Shown: piece after piece, positions 36,341 through 43,737 of the stretch | Layout of the letters: each line of letters opens with the position of its first letter | Numbering within the stretch: position 1 is the stretch's first letter | Source of the DNA: Inquilinus sp. KBS0705 | GTDB taxonomy: Bacteria > Bacteroidota > Bacteroidia > Sphingobacteriales > Sphingobacteriaceae | Length of the DNA: 64,000 bases | Reading direction: 5' to 3' | Assembly (NCBI GenBank): GCA_005938025.2 | Contig: VCCI02000003.1 | Coordinates: forward strand, 372,001 to 436,000 | Notes under the pieces: generated by a model | The model's input: only the letters and a program-made list of their open reading frames with translations | The model's database searches: none | Told to the model about the DNA's origin: nothing | Position numbers and translations under genes: made by a program

Positions 36341-37675
36341 TTATAAGAAATGTTTAATTGCTTCACCCAAGTCATACACCTTTGTTTTTGCTCCAAAAGC
36401 ATTCTGGATGATGCTACTGCCGGCTGCGCTTCGATAACCACCCGCACAGTGAACAACAATGGGCTTGTTAAATGGTATCTCTAAAACCCTTTCGCGTAGT
36501 TCTGGCAAAGGGATAGCGATTGCATTTTTAAATACCGGATGTACTTTAACCTCACCCGGATTCCTGATATCCACAATGGTATAGTTCTGCGGATTAGTTC
36601 TGAATTGCTCAACGTCTAATGTTTCCATTATTTCCTTTCCATCATTTCCTACAAAAGCCTGCTCTATAAATACTTCATAGCCGATCTTAGCACAACGCAA
36701 AACCAATTTCTCTAACTCACTATCGCTTTCAGCGATCAGGTAAAAAGCTTCCCCGGGCGAAATGATGCTTCCGAGCCAAGTTTCAAACTTACCACAATGC
36801 TGTATATTAATAGAACCGGGGGGATGCCCGCTTTTAAATGCCCCTTCCGGCCTGGCATCTACCACAAAAATATTTTTATTGATTTTAACTGGTTTACCAA
36901 CAGATACTCCCTTTAATGAATCAGCTAAATCCGGTGCGCCGCGCTTATTTAGTTCCACATCATAAGGAAAATACTTAGGTACAAAAGGCTGATCCTGCAA
37001 AAGCACCTTCATAAATTCGGCTTCGCTCATTGCCTGTAGCGACCAATTGCTTAATTTCTCAGCGCCGACGGTACTGTTATTGGCCTCACTTAAAGCCTTA
37101 CCACAAAGTGTTCCAGCCCCATGCGCAGGGTAAACAATGACGTCATTATCAAGCACCATTAACTTATCCCGGAGTGAATGATACATTTTGGCTGCTAATT
37201 CTTCCCTCTTAGCTGTTAGGTTACCTGCACTCTCACGTAGGTCTGGCCTGCCGCAATCCCCGATGAATAAGGTGTCACCTGTAAATACCGCTTTGTCTTT
37301 ACCATCGTGCATTAATACGATGGAGATACTGTCAGGAGAGTGGCCGGGCGTGTTTAAAGCTTTTAACATGATCTTGCCAAAACTGATACTATTTCCATCA
37401 TCAAAAGTTTGATGCGGATACGCAGCGCCTACTAATGCAGAACAATAAATGGTCGCGCCAGTTGTTTGATGCAATTCTAAATGCCCGCTTACAAAATCGG
37501 CATGCGGATGGGTTTCGATTACGCCGATGATCGTCGCTCCATTATTTTCAGCATAAGCCAAATAATGGCTTACATCCCGTGACGGATCTATTAGAATTAT
37601 CTTCCGGTCACATTCACTTAAAATAGCATAGGAATAGTGAGACAGTCCTTTATCTTCAAATTGTTCGATTTTCAT
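36341..37675 (-). CDS. MBL-fold persulfide dioxygenase with rhodanese domains
   Basis: From the ATG at 37675 the protein has 444 residues. The metallo-beta-lactamase domain (1 to about 240) shows THPHADFVSGH (His56, His58, Asp60, His65), TPGHSPDSIS, GDTLFIGDCGRPDL and YPAHGAGTLCGK, as in ETHE1-type enzymes. Two rhodanese-like domains follow: one without a catalytic Cys (about 265-355), one with the active loop HCAGGYRS (Cys near 418). It should oxidise glutathione- or protein-bound persulfide to sulfite and pass sulfane sulfur. An upstream in-frame start would add 32 poorly conserved residues and is rejected. Confidence 0.93.
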   Translation of the reverse strand: MKIEQFEDKGLSHYSYAILSECDRKIILIDPSRDVSHYLAYAENNGATIIGVIETHPHADFVSGHLELHQTTGATIYCSALVGAAYPHQTFDDGNSISFGKIMLKALNTPGHSPDSISIVLMHDGKDKAVFTGDTLFIGDCGRPDLRESAGNLTAKREELAAKMYHSLRDKLMVLDNDVIVYPAHGAGTLCGKALSEANNSTVGAEKLSNWSLQAMSEAEFMKVLLQDQPFVPKYFPYDVELNKRGAPDLADSLKGVSVGKPVKINKNIFVVDARPEGAFKSGHPPGSINIQHCGKFETWLGSIISPGEAFYLIAESDSELEKLVLRCAKIGYEVFIEQAFVGNDGKEIMETLDVEQFRTNPQNYTIVDIRNPGEVKVHPVFKNAIAIPLPELRERVLEIPFNKPIVVHCAGGYRSAAGSSIIQNAFGAKTKVYDLGEAIKHFL

Positions 37676-37689
37676 TTTAGCTGTTATTA

Positions 37690-38100
37690 TTAATGAGGCA
37701 ATTTCTCCCTTAACAAACCATAGGTCCATGTTCCCGCAATCGCGCTTAACAGCGTAACAATGATTACCCAAAAGCCGCTGCCGATTTCAGCAAACAGCGG
37801 CCCCGGACAAGCGCCCGTAATTGCCCAGCCCAAACCAAATATCAATCCGCCATAAACATTCCCCCAATGAAATGTTTTGTCAGGAATAACAATTTGCTCT
37901 CCGTGTATGGTCTTTAACTGGAACCGTTTGATGAGTTGAATTGAAATGATACCCACGACTATCGCGCTGCCAATAATCCCATACATATGAAAGGCTTGCA
38001 AGCGGAACATTTCCTGTATCCTGAACCAAGAGATCACTTGTGATTTGACGAGGATAATACCGAAGAGCATCCCCACTACCAAGAACTTTAGACTTTTCAT
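37690..38100 (-). CDS. YeeE/YedE-type sulfur transporter, second half (DUF6691-like)
   Basis: A 136-residue membrane protein starting MKSLKFLVVGMLFGIILVKSQVISW with four helices; the line GLIFGLGWAITGACPGPLFAEIGSG holds the conserved Cys of the C-terminal half of YeeE/YedE proteins. Together with the preceding gene it forms a complete two-part thiosulfate/sulfur-compound importer. Its ATG overlaps the stop of that gene (ATGA). The longer frame from 38184 would start inside the neighbour and is rejected. Confidence 0.88.
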   Translation of the reverse strand: MKSLKFLVVGMLFGIILVKSQVISWFRIQEMFRLQAFHMYGIIGSAIVVGIISIQLIKRFQLKTIHGEQIVIPDKTFHWGNVYGGLIFGLGWAITGACPGPLFAEIGSGFWVIIVTLLSAIAGTWTYGLLREKLPH

Positions 38101-38657
38101 AACTGTAATAAATAAGGTAAAATAAACCAGGTCATCACAAATCCGCCGATCATAAAGCAACAGGTTGCTATTAAAGATGGCCACTGTAAAGAAGAGATCC
38201 CCATGATGGCGTGACCAGAAGTGCAGCCTCCCGCATACCGGGTTCCGAAACCAACCAGGAAACCACCCACAACAATAAAAATAAATCCACGCAGTGTTAA
38301 TAGCTGGCTAAAGCTGAATATATCCTGCGGCAATAAACCGCTAAAATCCTTGACACCTTCCTGCTGCAGCAGTGCTGTCGTATGTGGATTGATATTAACC
38401 TGTCCGGAGTTCGAAAGCAGGTTGGTAGCAATAAAGCCGCCTATAATAATCCCGGCTGCAAAAAAAAGATTCCAGCTCTCCTTTTTCCAGTCATACTTAA
38501 AGAATGAAATATTGGAGGGGATGCAGGCAGCGCAGACCTGCCTAAGCGTTCCGGAAATACCAAAAGTTTTATTACCTAAAAGTAATAAAGCTGGTACGAT
38601 CAACCCGATCAGGGGACCTGCCATATACCAGGGCCAGGGTTGTTTAATGATATCCAT
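38097..38657 (-). CDS. YeeE/YedE-type sulfur transporter, first half
   Basis: The 186-residue protein has about five helices and the family's signature GFGTRYAGGCTSGHAIMG near residues 130-147, whose Cys is thought to hand over thiosulfate sulfur in YeeE transporters, plus CAACIPSN near residue 38. It overlaps the second half by 4 bases and starts one base after the TauE/SafE stop, a tightly coupled operon. Confidence 0.9.
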   Translation of the reverse strand: MDIIKQPWPWYMAGPLIGLIVPALLLLGNKTFGISGTLRQVCAACIPSNISFFKYDWKKESWNLFFAAGIIIGGFIATNLLSNSGQVNINPHTTALLQQEGVKDFSGLLPQDIFSFSQLLTLRGFIFIVVGGFLVGFGTRYAGGCTSGHAIMGISSLQWPSLIATCCFMIGGFVMTWFILPYLLQL

Positions 38658-38658
38658 A

Positions 38659-39447
38659 TTATTTTGTTAAAGTTGTGATCAATACAAATATGCCCATCAG
38701 CAACACAAACCAGCCAAAAGCAGGCTTTAGTTTTGTTTCGCTTATATATTTGGTTAAATAGCTGCCCGTTATAATTCCGGCTATGGCAAATGCTGAAAAC
38801 AGCAATAAGAATTTATAATCGATTGGGGCATGTCGGCTTATGTCACCCAATACGCCTAACAATGAACTGATGGTCATTACCATTAAGGATGTGCCCACGG
38901 CTTTTTTCATGGATAAACCGGCAAACAAAACCAGCGATGGAATGATTAAAAAGCCACCGCCCACGCCTACAAAACCGGTGATGATGCCAACTATAATACT
39001 TTGGATCACCAATTTGTTATAGCTCAACTGTGAGTCGGAAACTAAAATTTCTTTTTTCTTTCTGATCATAGAAATAGAAGCGGTCAACATTAATACCGCG
39101 AAAACAAGCATTAATAATACCGGCTTGGTCAATTCAAACGAACCAATATTGAGCAGATGATGCGGCATGGCGGGCATCACCCATTTACGCATGATGAATA
39201 CGGCTATTAATGATGGGATACCAAATACAAAAGCTATTTTAAAATTGACGTTACCTTTTCTATAATGGCTTATCGCGCCCGCCGAGCTGGTTAACCCTAC
39301 TACAAACAGGGAATAGGTTGTCGCTATAACAGGGTCGATCAAGAAAAAATAAACTAATATGGGGACAGTGAGAATAGAACCGCCACCGCCGATCAAACCT
39401 AAAGACAGACCTATTAATATTGCCGCCGCGTATCCTGCTATTTCCAC
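38659..39447 (-). CDS. TauE/SafE family sulfite exporter
   Basis: A 262-residue membrane protein with eight predicted helices and the two family repeats, GLSLGLIGGGGSILTVPILVYFF at the start and VGIITGFVGVGGGFLIIPSLVLF in the middle. It probably removes sulfite made by the persulfide dioxygenase coded downstream. First gene of the transporter operon; promoter with TACATTTG (39467-39474) and a Crp-like site upstream. Confidence 0.92.
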   Translation of the reverse strand: MEIAGYAAAILIGLSLGLIGGGGSILTVPILVYFFLIDPVIATTYSLFVVGLTSSAGAISHYRKGNVNFKIAFVFGIPSLIAVFIMRKWVMPAMPHHLLNIGSFELTKPVLLMLVFAVLMLTASISMIRKKKEILVSDSQLSYNKLVIQSIIVGIITGFVGVGGGFLIIPSLVLFAGLSMKKAVGTSLMVMTISSLLGVLGDISRHAPIDYKFLLLFSAFAIAGIITGSYLTKYISETKLKPAFGWFVLLMGIFVLITTLTK

Positions 39448-39466
39448 TCATTTTTTGATTAGGAAA

Positions 39467-39474
39467 CAAATGTA
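39467..39474 (-). promoter_or_regulatory. -7 element of the TauE/SafE operon
   Basis: Reverse-strand TACATTTG matches TAnnTTTG perfectly and lies 20 bases before the start codon. Confidence 0.55.
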
Positions 39475-39495
39475 CCAGGATGCAGACTGTGAATT

Positions 39496-39511
39496 GGTGA
39501 CCTATGTTACA
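39496..39511. promoter_or_regulatory. Crp/Fnr-type site before the TauE/SafE operon
   Basis: GGTGA-N6-TTACA matches 8 of 10 bases of the Crp/Fnr consensus TGTGA-N6-TCACA. With a start about 7 bases after the -7 element, its centre falls near -43, the class II activation position. The Crp/Fnr gene of the element ends within this site. Confidence 0.5.
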
Positions 39512-40115
39512 GAGGGATATTTAAAGTGATTTTATTTCTGGAGAGCGTAATTAATTCCTGTTTTTCCATTTGTTTAAGCAGTCGGGAGATCACCTCGCGG
39601 GTGGTGCCCAATTCTTCAGCCAGTTGCTGATGCGTTATACTGAACTCATTGGATCCATAAACACTGGCCTTTCTCTTCAATAGGGTAACTATCCGGTCGT
39701 CTAACTTTTGGAAGGCAACTGCATTGATCACATCCAGCAACTCTTCAAAGCGTTTATGGTAAAGTTTAAAGATAAAGTCGGCCCATTCCGGATACACCTT
39801 TATCCATTCGCTGGCTTTTGCTATCGGCAACATTAGCACTTCCGAATCTTCTTCTACCACCAATTTGACCTTGCTGGTATCTTCATGTATCCCGGCCAAA
39901 AAAGACATAATGCAGCTTTCGCCGGGTTTGATGTAATAAAGTAGTATTTCCCTGCCATCCTCGTCCTGCCGCATCACGCGCATGCTGCCCGAGAGAACCA
40001 CTGGTATCGACCGGATATAGCTATTAGATTGCATCATCACCGTTTCAGCAGGCAATGTTTTAAGTTGGCTGTTGGCGCGCAGTTCTTCTTCTAAAATTGC
40101 TCCGAATAATTTCAT
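39507..40115 (-). CDS. Crp/Fnr family transcriptional regulator
   Basis: The 202-residue protein has the cNMP-binding roll (SYIRSIPVVLSGSMRVMRQDEDGREILLYYIKPGESCIMSF) and a canonical Crp winged helix-turn-helix (ITHQQLAEELGTTREVISRLLKQMEKQELI). The FNR [4Fe-4S] cysteines are absent, so the effector is not oxygen through a cluster; a redox or sulfur signal through Cys in GESCIMSF is conceivable but unproven. A TATCTTTG box at 40120-40127 just before its ATG could give it its own, nearly leaderless, transcript. Confidence 0.9.
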   Translation of the reverse strand: MKLFGAILEEELRANSQLKTLPAETVMMQSNSYIRSIPVVLSGSMRVMRQDEDGREILLYYIKPGESCIMSFLAGIHEDTSKVKLVVEEDSEVLMLPIAKASEWIKVYPEWADFIFKLYHKRFEELLDVINAVAFQKLDDRIVTLLKRKASVYGSNEFSITHQQLAEELGTTREVISRLLKQMEKQELITLSRNKITLNIPL

Positions 40116-40151
40116 AGAACAAAGATAGCGGAACTAATGGTTTTAAATTAG

Positions 40152-40524
40152 TTACAATACCTGGCTATTATTCTGCTTGTTTTTGGTAAATAACGCTTTT
40201 ACCTGACAGGTCATCGTTAATGCGCTTACCGCCAGATACATGGTTAACGGAGCAATAAAGATCATGGTATGGGTGTGTAAATACCAGTCTATAGCGGATA
40301 ATGCCGGCATAAATACGACGATCATCCCCCTAATACCTGCTTCTTTATAAGAAAGGTTTTGTGGGGCATCTTTATCAAACGAACCTGTTTTGGTGTTTAT
40401 CCCGATCACAGCCTTATCTTCCAATGCAATATGTTCTATTTTTTTTTGCGGGAGCGTAAGAGAATTTACATGCTTTTCCGGTTACTAAAATTTTAGGGTC
40501 GATAACTAATTGATGAGTTTTCAT
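40152..40524 (-). pseudogene. Small membrane protein gene with a one-base frameshift
   Basis: From the ATG at 40524 the frame reads MKTHQLVIDPKILVTGKACK and ends early at a TAA. Removing one base restores a 123-residue protein: the other frame continues IEHIALEDKAVIGINTKTG, then two hydrophobic helices (MIVVFMPALSAIDWYLHTH, MIFIAPLTMYLAVSALTM) like DUF2892-type proteins. Both frames are open between 40439 and 40477, so the shift can lie in the A9 run (40439-40447 on the reverse strand) or the A4 run (40474-40477). It may be a mutation, a read error in a homopolymer or a slippage site. It has a boxed promoter (copy B). Confidence 0.65.
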
Positions 40525-40549
40525 GATGTTTTCCTTCTGTTTTGATACT

Positions 40550-40557
40550 CAAAGGTC
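40550..40557 (-). promoter_or_regulatory. -7-like element of the frameshifted membrane gene
   Basis: Reverse-strand GACCTTTG, 26 bases before the ATG and 51 bases from the centre of LysR box B. The surrounding CTTTGAGTATCAAAA is shared with the exporter promoter at 35650-35669. Confidence 0.5.
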
Positions 40558-40600
40558 AATCATAAAAGCAAGCGGTTTTTATCATAAAGCCGGATTGATA

Positions 40601-40615
40601 ATAATCCTTAGTTAT
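40601..40615. promoter_or_regulatory. LysR-type box, copy B
   Basis: ATAATCCTTAGTTAT, matching ATAAY-N5-GTTAT. It touches the last base of the LysR gene and is centred 51 bases from the following -7-like element. Confidence 0.65.
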
Positions 40616-41511
40616 CAAATAGCTTGATAGCTTTTCGTAAAACGCACAAACAATTCTGCCAATGATGATGGCTGCCCGTGCGGCTGAATAAAATAGAACG
40701 GGCGTTCAATGGTTAGGTCTTTAATATCTACTATTTTCAAAGTATTTGCCTTAAGTTCATTTAATATAGACTGAACAGAAAGGAAGGCGAAACAATTGCT
40801 ATGCATCAGGTATGATTTAATGCTCTCAGTTCCTCCTAACTGCATTTCTGTATGCAGGTCGGCGATTTTGATATTAAAGGGCTTTAAGGCGTGCGCGATC
40901 ACATCCAGTGTACCTGAGCCTGGTTCACGTAATAACAGCGGCAGAGTTTTTAAATCCTCCGGTTTTATAAAGTCTTTTTTGATCGTGTTATTTTTGATAC
41001 TGCAAACCAGTACCAGTTCATCTGCTATAAATTCCTGGTATTTAATCTGCGGGTTACGGTGTATTCCTTCTACAATACCGAGGTCAATTTCTTTATTTAA
41101 CAGTGCCTGCTCCATTTGCTCGGTGTTTCCGGTAACCAGGTTAACTTGCACCTCTTTAAATTTTTGATGGAATTGGGCTAAAACCGGTGGAATCACATAC
41201 TGTGACACCGTATTGCTTCCGCCGATACGCAAAGTTCCCGAATGCTGTTTAATCAGCAGGTTCATATCAAATTCCAGTTCTTTGTAGATTGCAAGAAGTT
41301 TGTCAGCATATTGCAGCAACGTATCGCCCGCCGGGGTCAGTTCGATCTTTTTATTGCCGCTCCTTTCAAAAAGGGTAGTTTTATATTCTGCTTCCAATTC
41401 CTTGATGTGTTTGGTAACCGCGGGCTGGCTGATATATAACTCAGCTGAGGCTTTGGTGAAATTAAGCCTTTTGGCTACCGTATAGAATACTTGTAAGCGG
41501 AAATCTAACAT
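40615..41511 (-). CDS. LysR family regulator of the sulfur cargo
   Basis: The 298-residue protein has the LysR helix-turn-helix (LNFTKASAELYISQPAVTKHIKELE, residues 16-40) and a periplasmic-binding-like effector domain (LRIGGSNTVSQYVIPPVLAQFHQKF onward), closest in style to CysL/CbbR-like members. It is the last gene of the cytochrome operon and is the obvious candidate to bind the ATAAY-N5-GTTAT boxes. The effector is probably a sulfur compound. Confidence 0.9.
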   Translation of the reverse strand: MLDFRLQVFYTVAKRLNFTKASAELYISQPAVTKHIKELEAEYKTTLFERSGNKKIELTPAGDTLLQYADKLLAIYKELEFDMNLLIKQHSGTLRIGGSNTVSQYVIPPVLAQFHQKFKEVQVNLVTGNTEQMEQALLNKEIDLGIVEGIHRNPQIKYQEFIADELVLVCSIKNNTIKKDFIKPEDLKTLPLLLREPGSGTLDVIAHALKPFNIKIADLHTEMQLGGTESIKSYLMHSNCFAFLSVQSILNELKANTLKIVDIKDLTIERPFYFIQPHGQPSSLAELFVRFTKSYQAI

Positions 41512-41548
41512 AATCTTATATAAGGTTTATCATCAGTTTACTTGGACG

Positions 41549-41563
41549 ATAAGGTAAAGTTAT
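41549..41563. promoter_or_regulatory. Weak fourth box before the LysR gene
   Basis: ATAAGGTAAAGTTAT differs from the box by one arm base. It is only 38-52 bases before the LysR start and lacks the 51-base spacing to a -7 element, so it may be an autoregulatory site or chance. Confidence 0.3.
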
Positions 41564-41567
41564 TGAT

Positions 41568-42308
41568 TTAATTCCAACCCCATTTTTTAAATATCTTGTG
41601 GCCCGCTGCGCTTTGCAGGAACTGAACAAATTGGTTAGCCTGCGCAGTATGCTTACTATTAGTAGCCAATGCAACTGGCGTTCCCCGGTATAAATGCAGT
41701 GAAATCGGTAATTCAACTATTTGAGTAATCGTTTTCAGGTTTTGATGCCATGAGGCATAGGTGATCCAGGCGTCATAGTGATTATCTTTTTTCCAGGCAT
41801 CTATCCCTAAAGCGGTATTGGTGAAAGAACCTGCGATATTCTGTTGAATGCTACCAATGAGATTTTCTTTCCCGGCAATATCTTCCCACAATCCAAATTG
41901 CCCTGCGCCGTTCACATCTAAAATATGTATTCCCGGCCTGGTCAGGTCTTTCAGTGTTTCAATATGTTTAGGGTTTCCCGGCCTGACCAAAATTGCAGCT
42001 CTTCTTTTATACAACTCCACTCTTGTACCGGCATCAACCATTCCCGGATGGGCCTGGATAAACTGCGTGAGCATATACTCGGCACCACCATAAATTACAT
42101 CGGCATTTTGCTGAGCCTCCGTCAGCCATTTAGGCTCTGGGCCTCCCGTTACGATTACAGGGATACCTGTCTTTGCGGTAAATACTTTAGCGCAATCCTG
42201 CATCGCGGATAGCGGGCCACCGGGGCCATAAACATGCAGGGTATCGGTTTGGGCGAAAACTGACAGGCAACCTATGGTGGCGATCAGCAATAACATATAT
42301 ATTTTCAT
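41568..42308 (-). CDS. AcfC-like secreted substrate-binding protein
   Basis: A 246-residue protein with a signal peptide (MKIYMLLLIATIGCLSVFAQ) and the AcfC pattern LHVYGPGGPLSAMQDCAKVF, VIVTGGPEPKWLTEAQQNADVIYGG, typical of the anion-binding PBP type 2 family related to sulfate/molybdate binders. No ABC permease or ATPase gene is present in the element, so it may work as a receptor or carrier rather than a transporter part. It is one base from the next binding-protein gene. Confidence 0.85.
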   Translation of the reverse strand: MKIYMLLLIATIGCLSVFAQTDTLHVYGPGGPLSAMQDCAKVFTAKTGIPVIVTGGPEPKWLTEAQQNADVIYGGAEYMLTQFIQAHPGMVDAGTRVELYKRRAAILVRPGNPKHIETLKDLTRPGIHILDVNGAGQFGLWEDIAGKENLIGSIQQNIAGSFTNTALGIDAWKKDNHYDAWITYASWHQNLKTITQIVELPISLHLYRGTPVALATNSKHTAQANQFVQFLQSAAGHKIFKKWGWN

Positions 42309-42309
42309 C

Positions 42310-43230
42310 TTATTTAGTTGTAAAGCCGTATTTGCGGTAAATCGCTTTGGCCGTCGGGCTGATCAAAAAATCCATAAAATCTTTCGCTGCCTGTGCATGC
42401 GGTGCATTTTTCATTTGACCAGCAACGTAAGTGGCGTTGATGTTATCTTTAGCGGGTATCTCTATCAGGTCTGTCGGGTGCTTGATCGTCATTTGATAAT
42501 AAGCCTCACTATACCATACGGGGGCCGCGTCTGATTGGTTGTACATGATGCGCATCGGTGTTTGACGGTGATGGATCTGCGTTAAGTAGGTAGTGCTATC
42601 TTTTACCTTGTCTTCCATAATGGTTTTGCGCAATGTTTCGGTACCAGCCAATAAATAAGCCTCTTCAATGCGCTTGCCAATACCTTCCCATTCCGGGTTA
42701 GGCATACTCACCCTTACGTCTGCGCGGCCCAGGTCTTTCAGTCCTTTTACATTTTTAGGGTTGCCTTTCTGCACCATAATCGCTAAACGGTTATAAGCAT
42801 AGGGTTCTGTTCTGCTAAAGTATTCGGGCATCTGGTCGGTGCGACTTTTGCCCGCGGTATATACATCCGGTTGTAAGGTGATGCGCATATTGCCGATGGT
42901 GATAGAACCACCGATGATCTGCTTAGCTAAAATTCCCGGCGGTAAAGTTTCCGCGAAAATGCGCTGGTATTGCGGGTGTTCCTTTTTAAATGCTGCCATC
43001 AGGTCGTCAATACACATGAACTGATTCCCGGCAAAGAATACAACTAACTGCGGATCGTTAATGTCGCCAAAAAGATCGGGCACGTTATCTACGCCTGGTA
43101 CGGTAAACATAACCTTACTTTCCGGCGGTGTATTCCATGGCGGATCAAAGCGGTGATCCTGGGCTTTTACCTGGCTGCTCAGAGCGGATATTATTGCTAT
43201 TGCGAATGTTATTTTATGAAGATATTTCAT
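42310..43230 (-). CDS. Second secreted substrate-binding protein (ModA/sulfate-binding-like)
   Basis: The 306-residue protein has a signal peptide (to about VKAQ) and a PBP type 2 fold: FFAGNQFMCIDDLMAAFKKEHPQYQ, IGGSITIGNMRITLQPDVYTAGK, YNRLAIMVQKGNPKNVKGLKDL, and a C-terminal DFMDFLISPTAKAIYRKYGF as in molybdate/sulfate binders. Ligand not determinable by eye. Part of the cytochrome operon; no transport partners. Confidence 0.82.
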   Translation of the reverse strand: MKYLHKITFAIAIISALSSQVKAQDHRFDPPWNTPPESKVMFTVPGVDNVPDLFGDINDPQLVVFFAGNQFMCIDDLMAAFKKEHPQYQRIFAETLPPGILAKQIIGGSITIGNMRITLQPDVYTAGKSRTDQMPEYFSRTEPYAYNRLAIMVQKGNPKNVKGLKDLGRADVRVSMPNPEWEGIGKRIEEAYLLAGTETLRKTIMEDKVKDSTTYLTQIHHRQTPMRIMYNQSDAAPVWYSEAYYQMTIKHPTDLIEIPAKDNINATYVAGQMKNAPHAQAAKDFMDFLISPTAKAIYRKYGFTTK

Positions 43231-43265
43231 AATCTGTTATTTACAATTTAAAGTTGTGATACGAA

Positions 43266-43724
43266 TTACGGATGTACGGTTGCCCAGCCTTCATATTGAC
43301 GGATAATGATCTCACCATTGCCACTCGGCACATAGGAAATAAAAGGGAAAAGGTCAGCTTTATCGATCTTTCGCTCCCTGATCGTGTTGCTGCATTGGGC
43401 TAAGACTACGCCTTTTGCCTGCAAGTCTTTCAAAGCCTGTTCGTAAGCGCCGTTTTTCATAAATACGGCTACGCCATCACCAAATGCAACTAATTCGACA
43501 TGCAGTTTACCTTTCAGCCGTGGATCTTCAATCGCGTTGTCGATATTACGCAGGGTCCCTTTGATCTTTTTCTCGTCGTTAGAATTAAGGATGTACAAAG
43601 CATTGTAATGTTTAAGTTTAGCCTCGGCACCGGTAAAGGTGGCCGGGTCTGTTTGTTGCGCTGTGGCAGGTTTTACAAAAGCCATCAGGGCGAATGCTGC
43701 GAGTAGGAAAGTGTACTTTTTCAT
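43266..43724 (-). CDS. Secreted DsrE-family sulfur-carrier-like protein
   Basis: A 152-residue protein with a signal peptide (MKKYTFLLAAFALMAFVKPATAQ) and a DsrE/DsrF-like alpha/beta domain; the conserved Cys sits in VVLAQCSNTIRER, the position used for sulfur transfer in DsrE proteins. Unlike cytoplasmic DsrE it is exported, so it would handle sulfur in the periplasm beside the cytochrome coded 13 bases upstream. Confidence 0.85.
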   Translation of the reverse strand: MKKYTFLLAAFALMAFVKPATAQQTDPATFTGAEAKLKHYNALYILNSNDEKKIKGTLRNIDNAIEDPRLKGKLHVELVAFGDGVAVFMKNGAYEQALKDLQAKGVVLAQCSNTIRERKIDKADLFPFISYVPSGNGEIIIRQYEGWATVHP

Positions 43725-43737
43725 GGTTTCTATTTGT

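Noticed and set aside
36341..37771. Longer start for the MBL-rhodanese gene
   Set aside because: The added residues run into the YeeE-half gene and do not fit the MBL domain start MKIEQFEDKGL.
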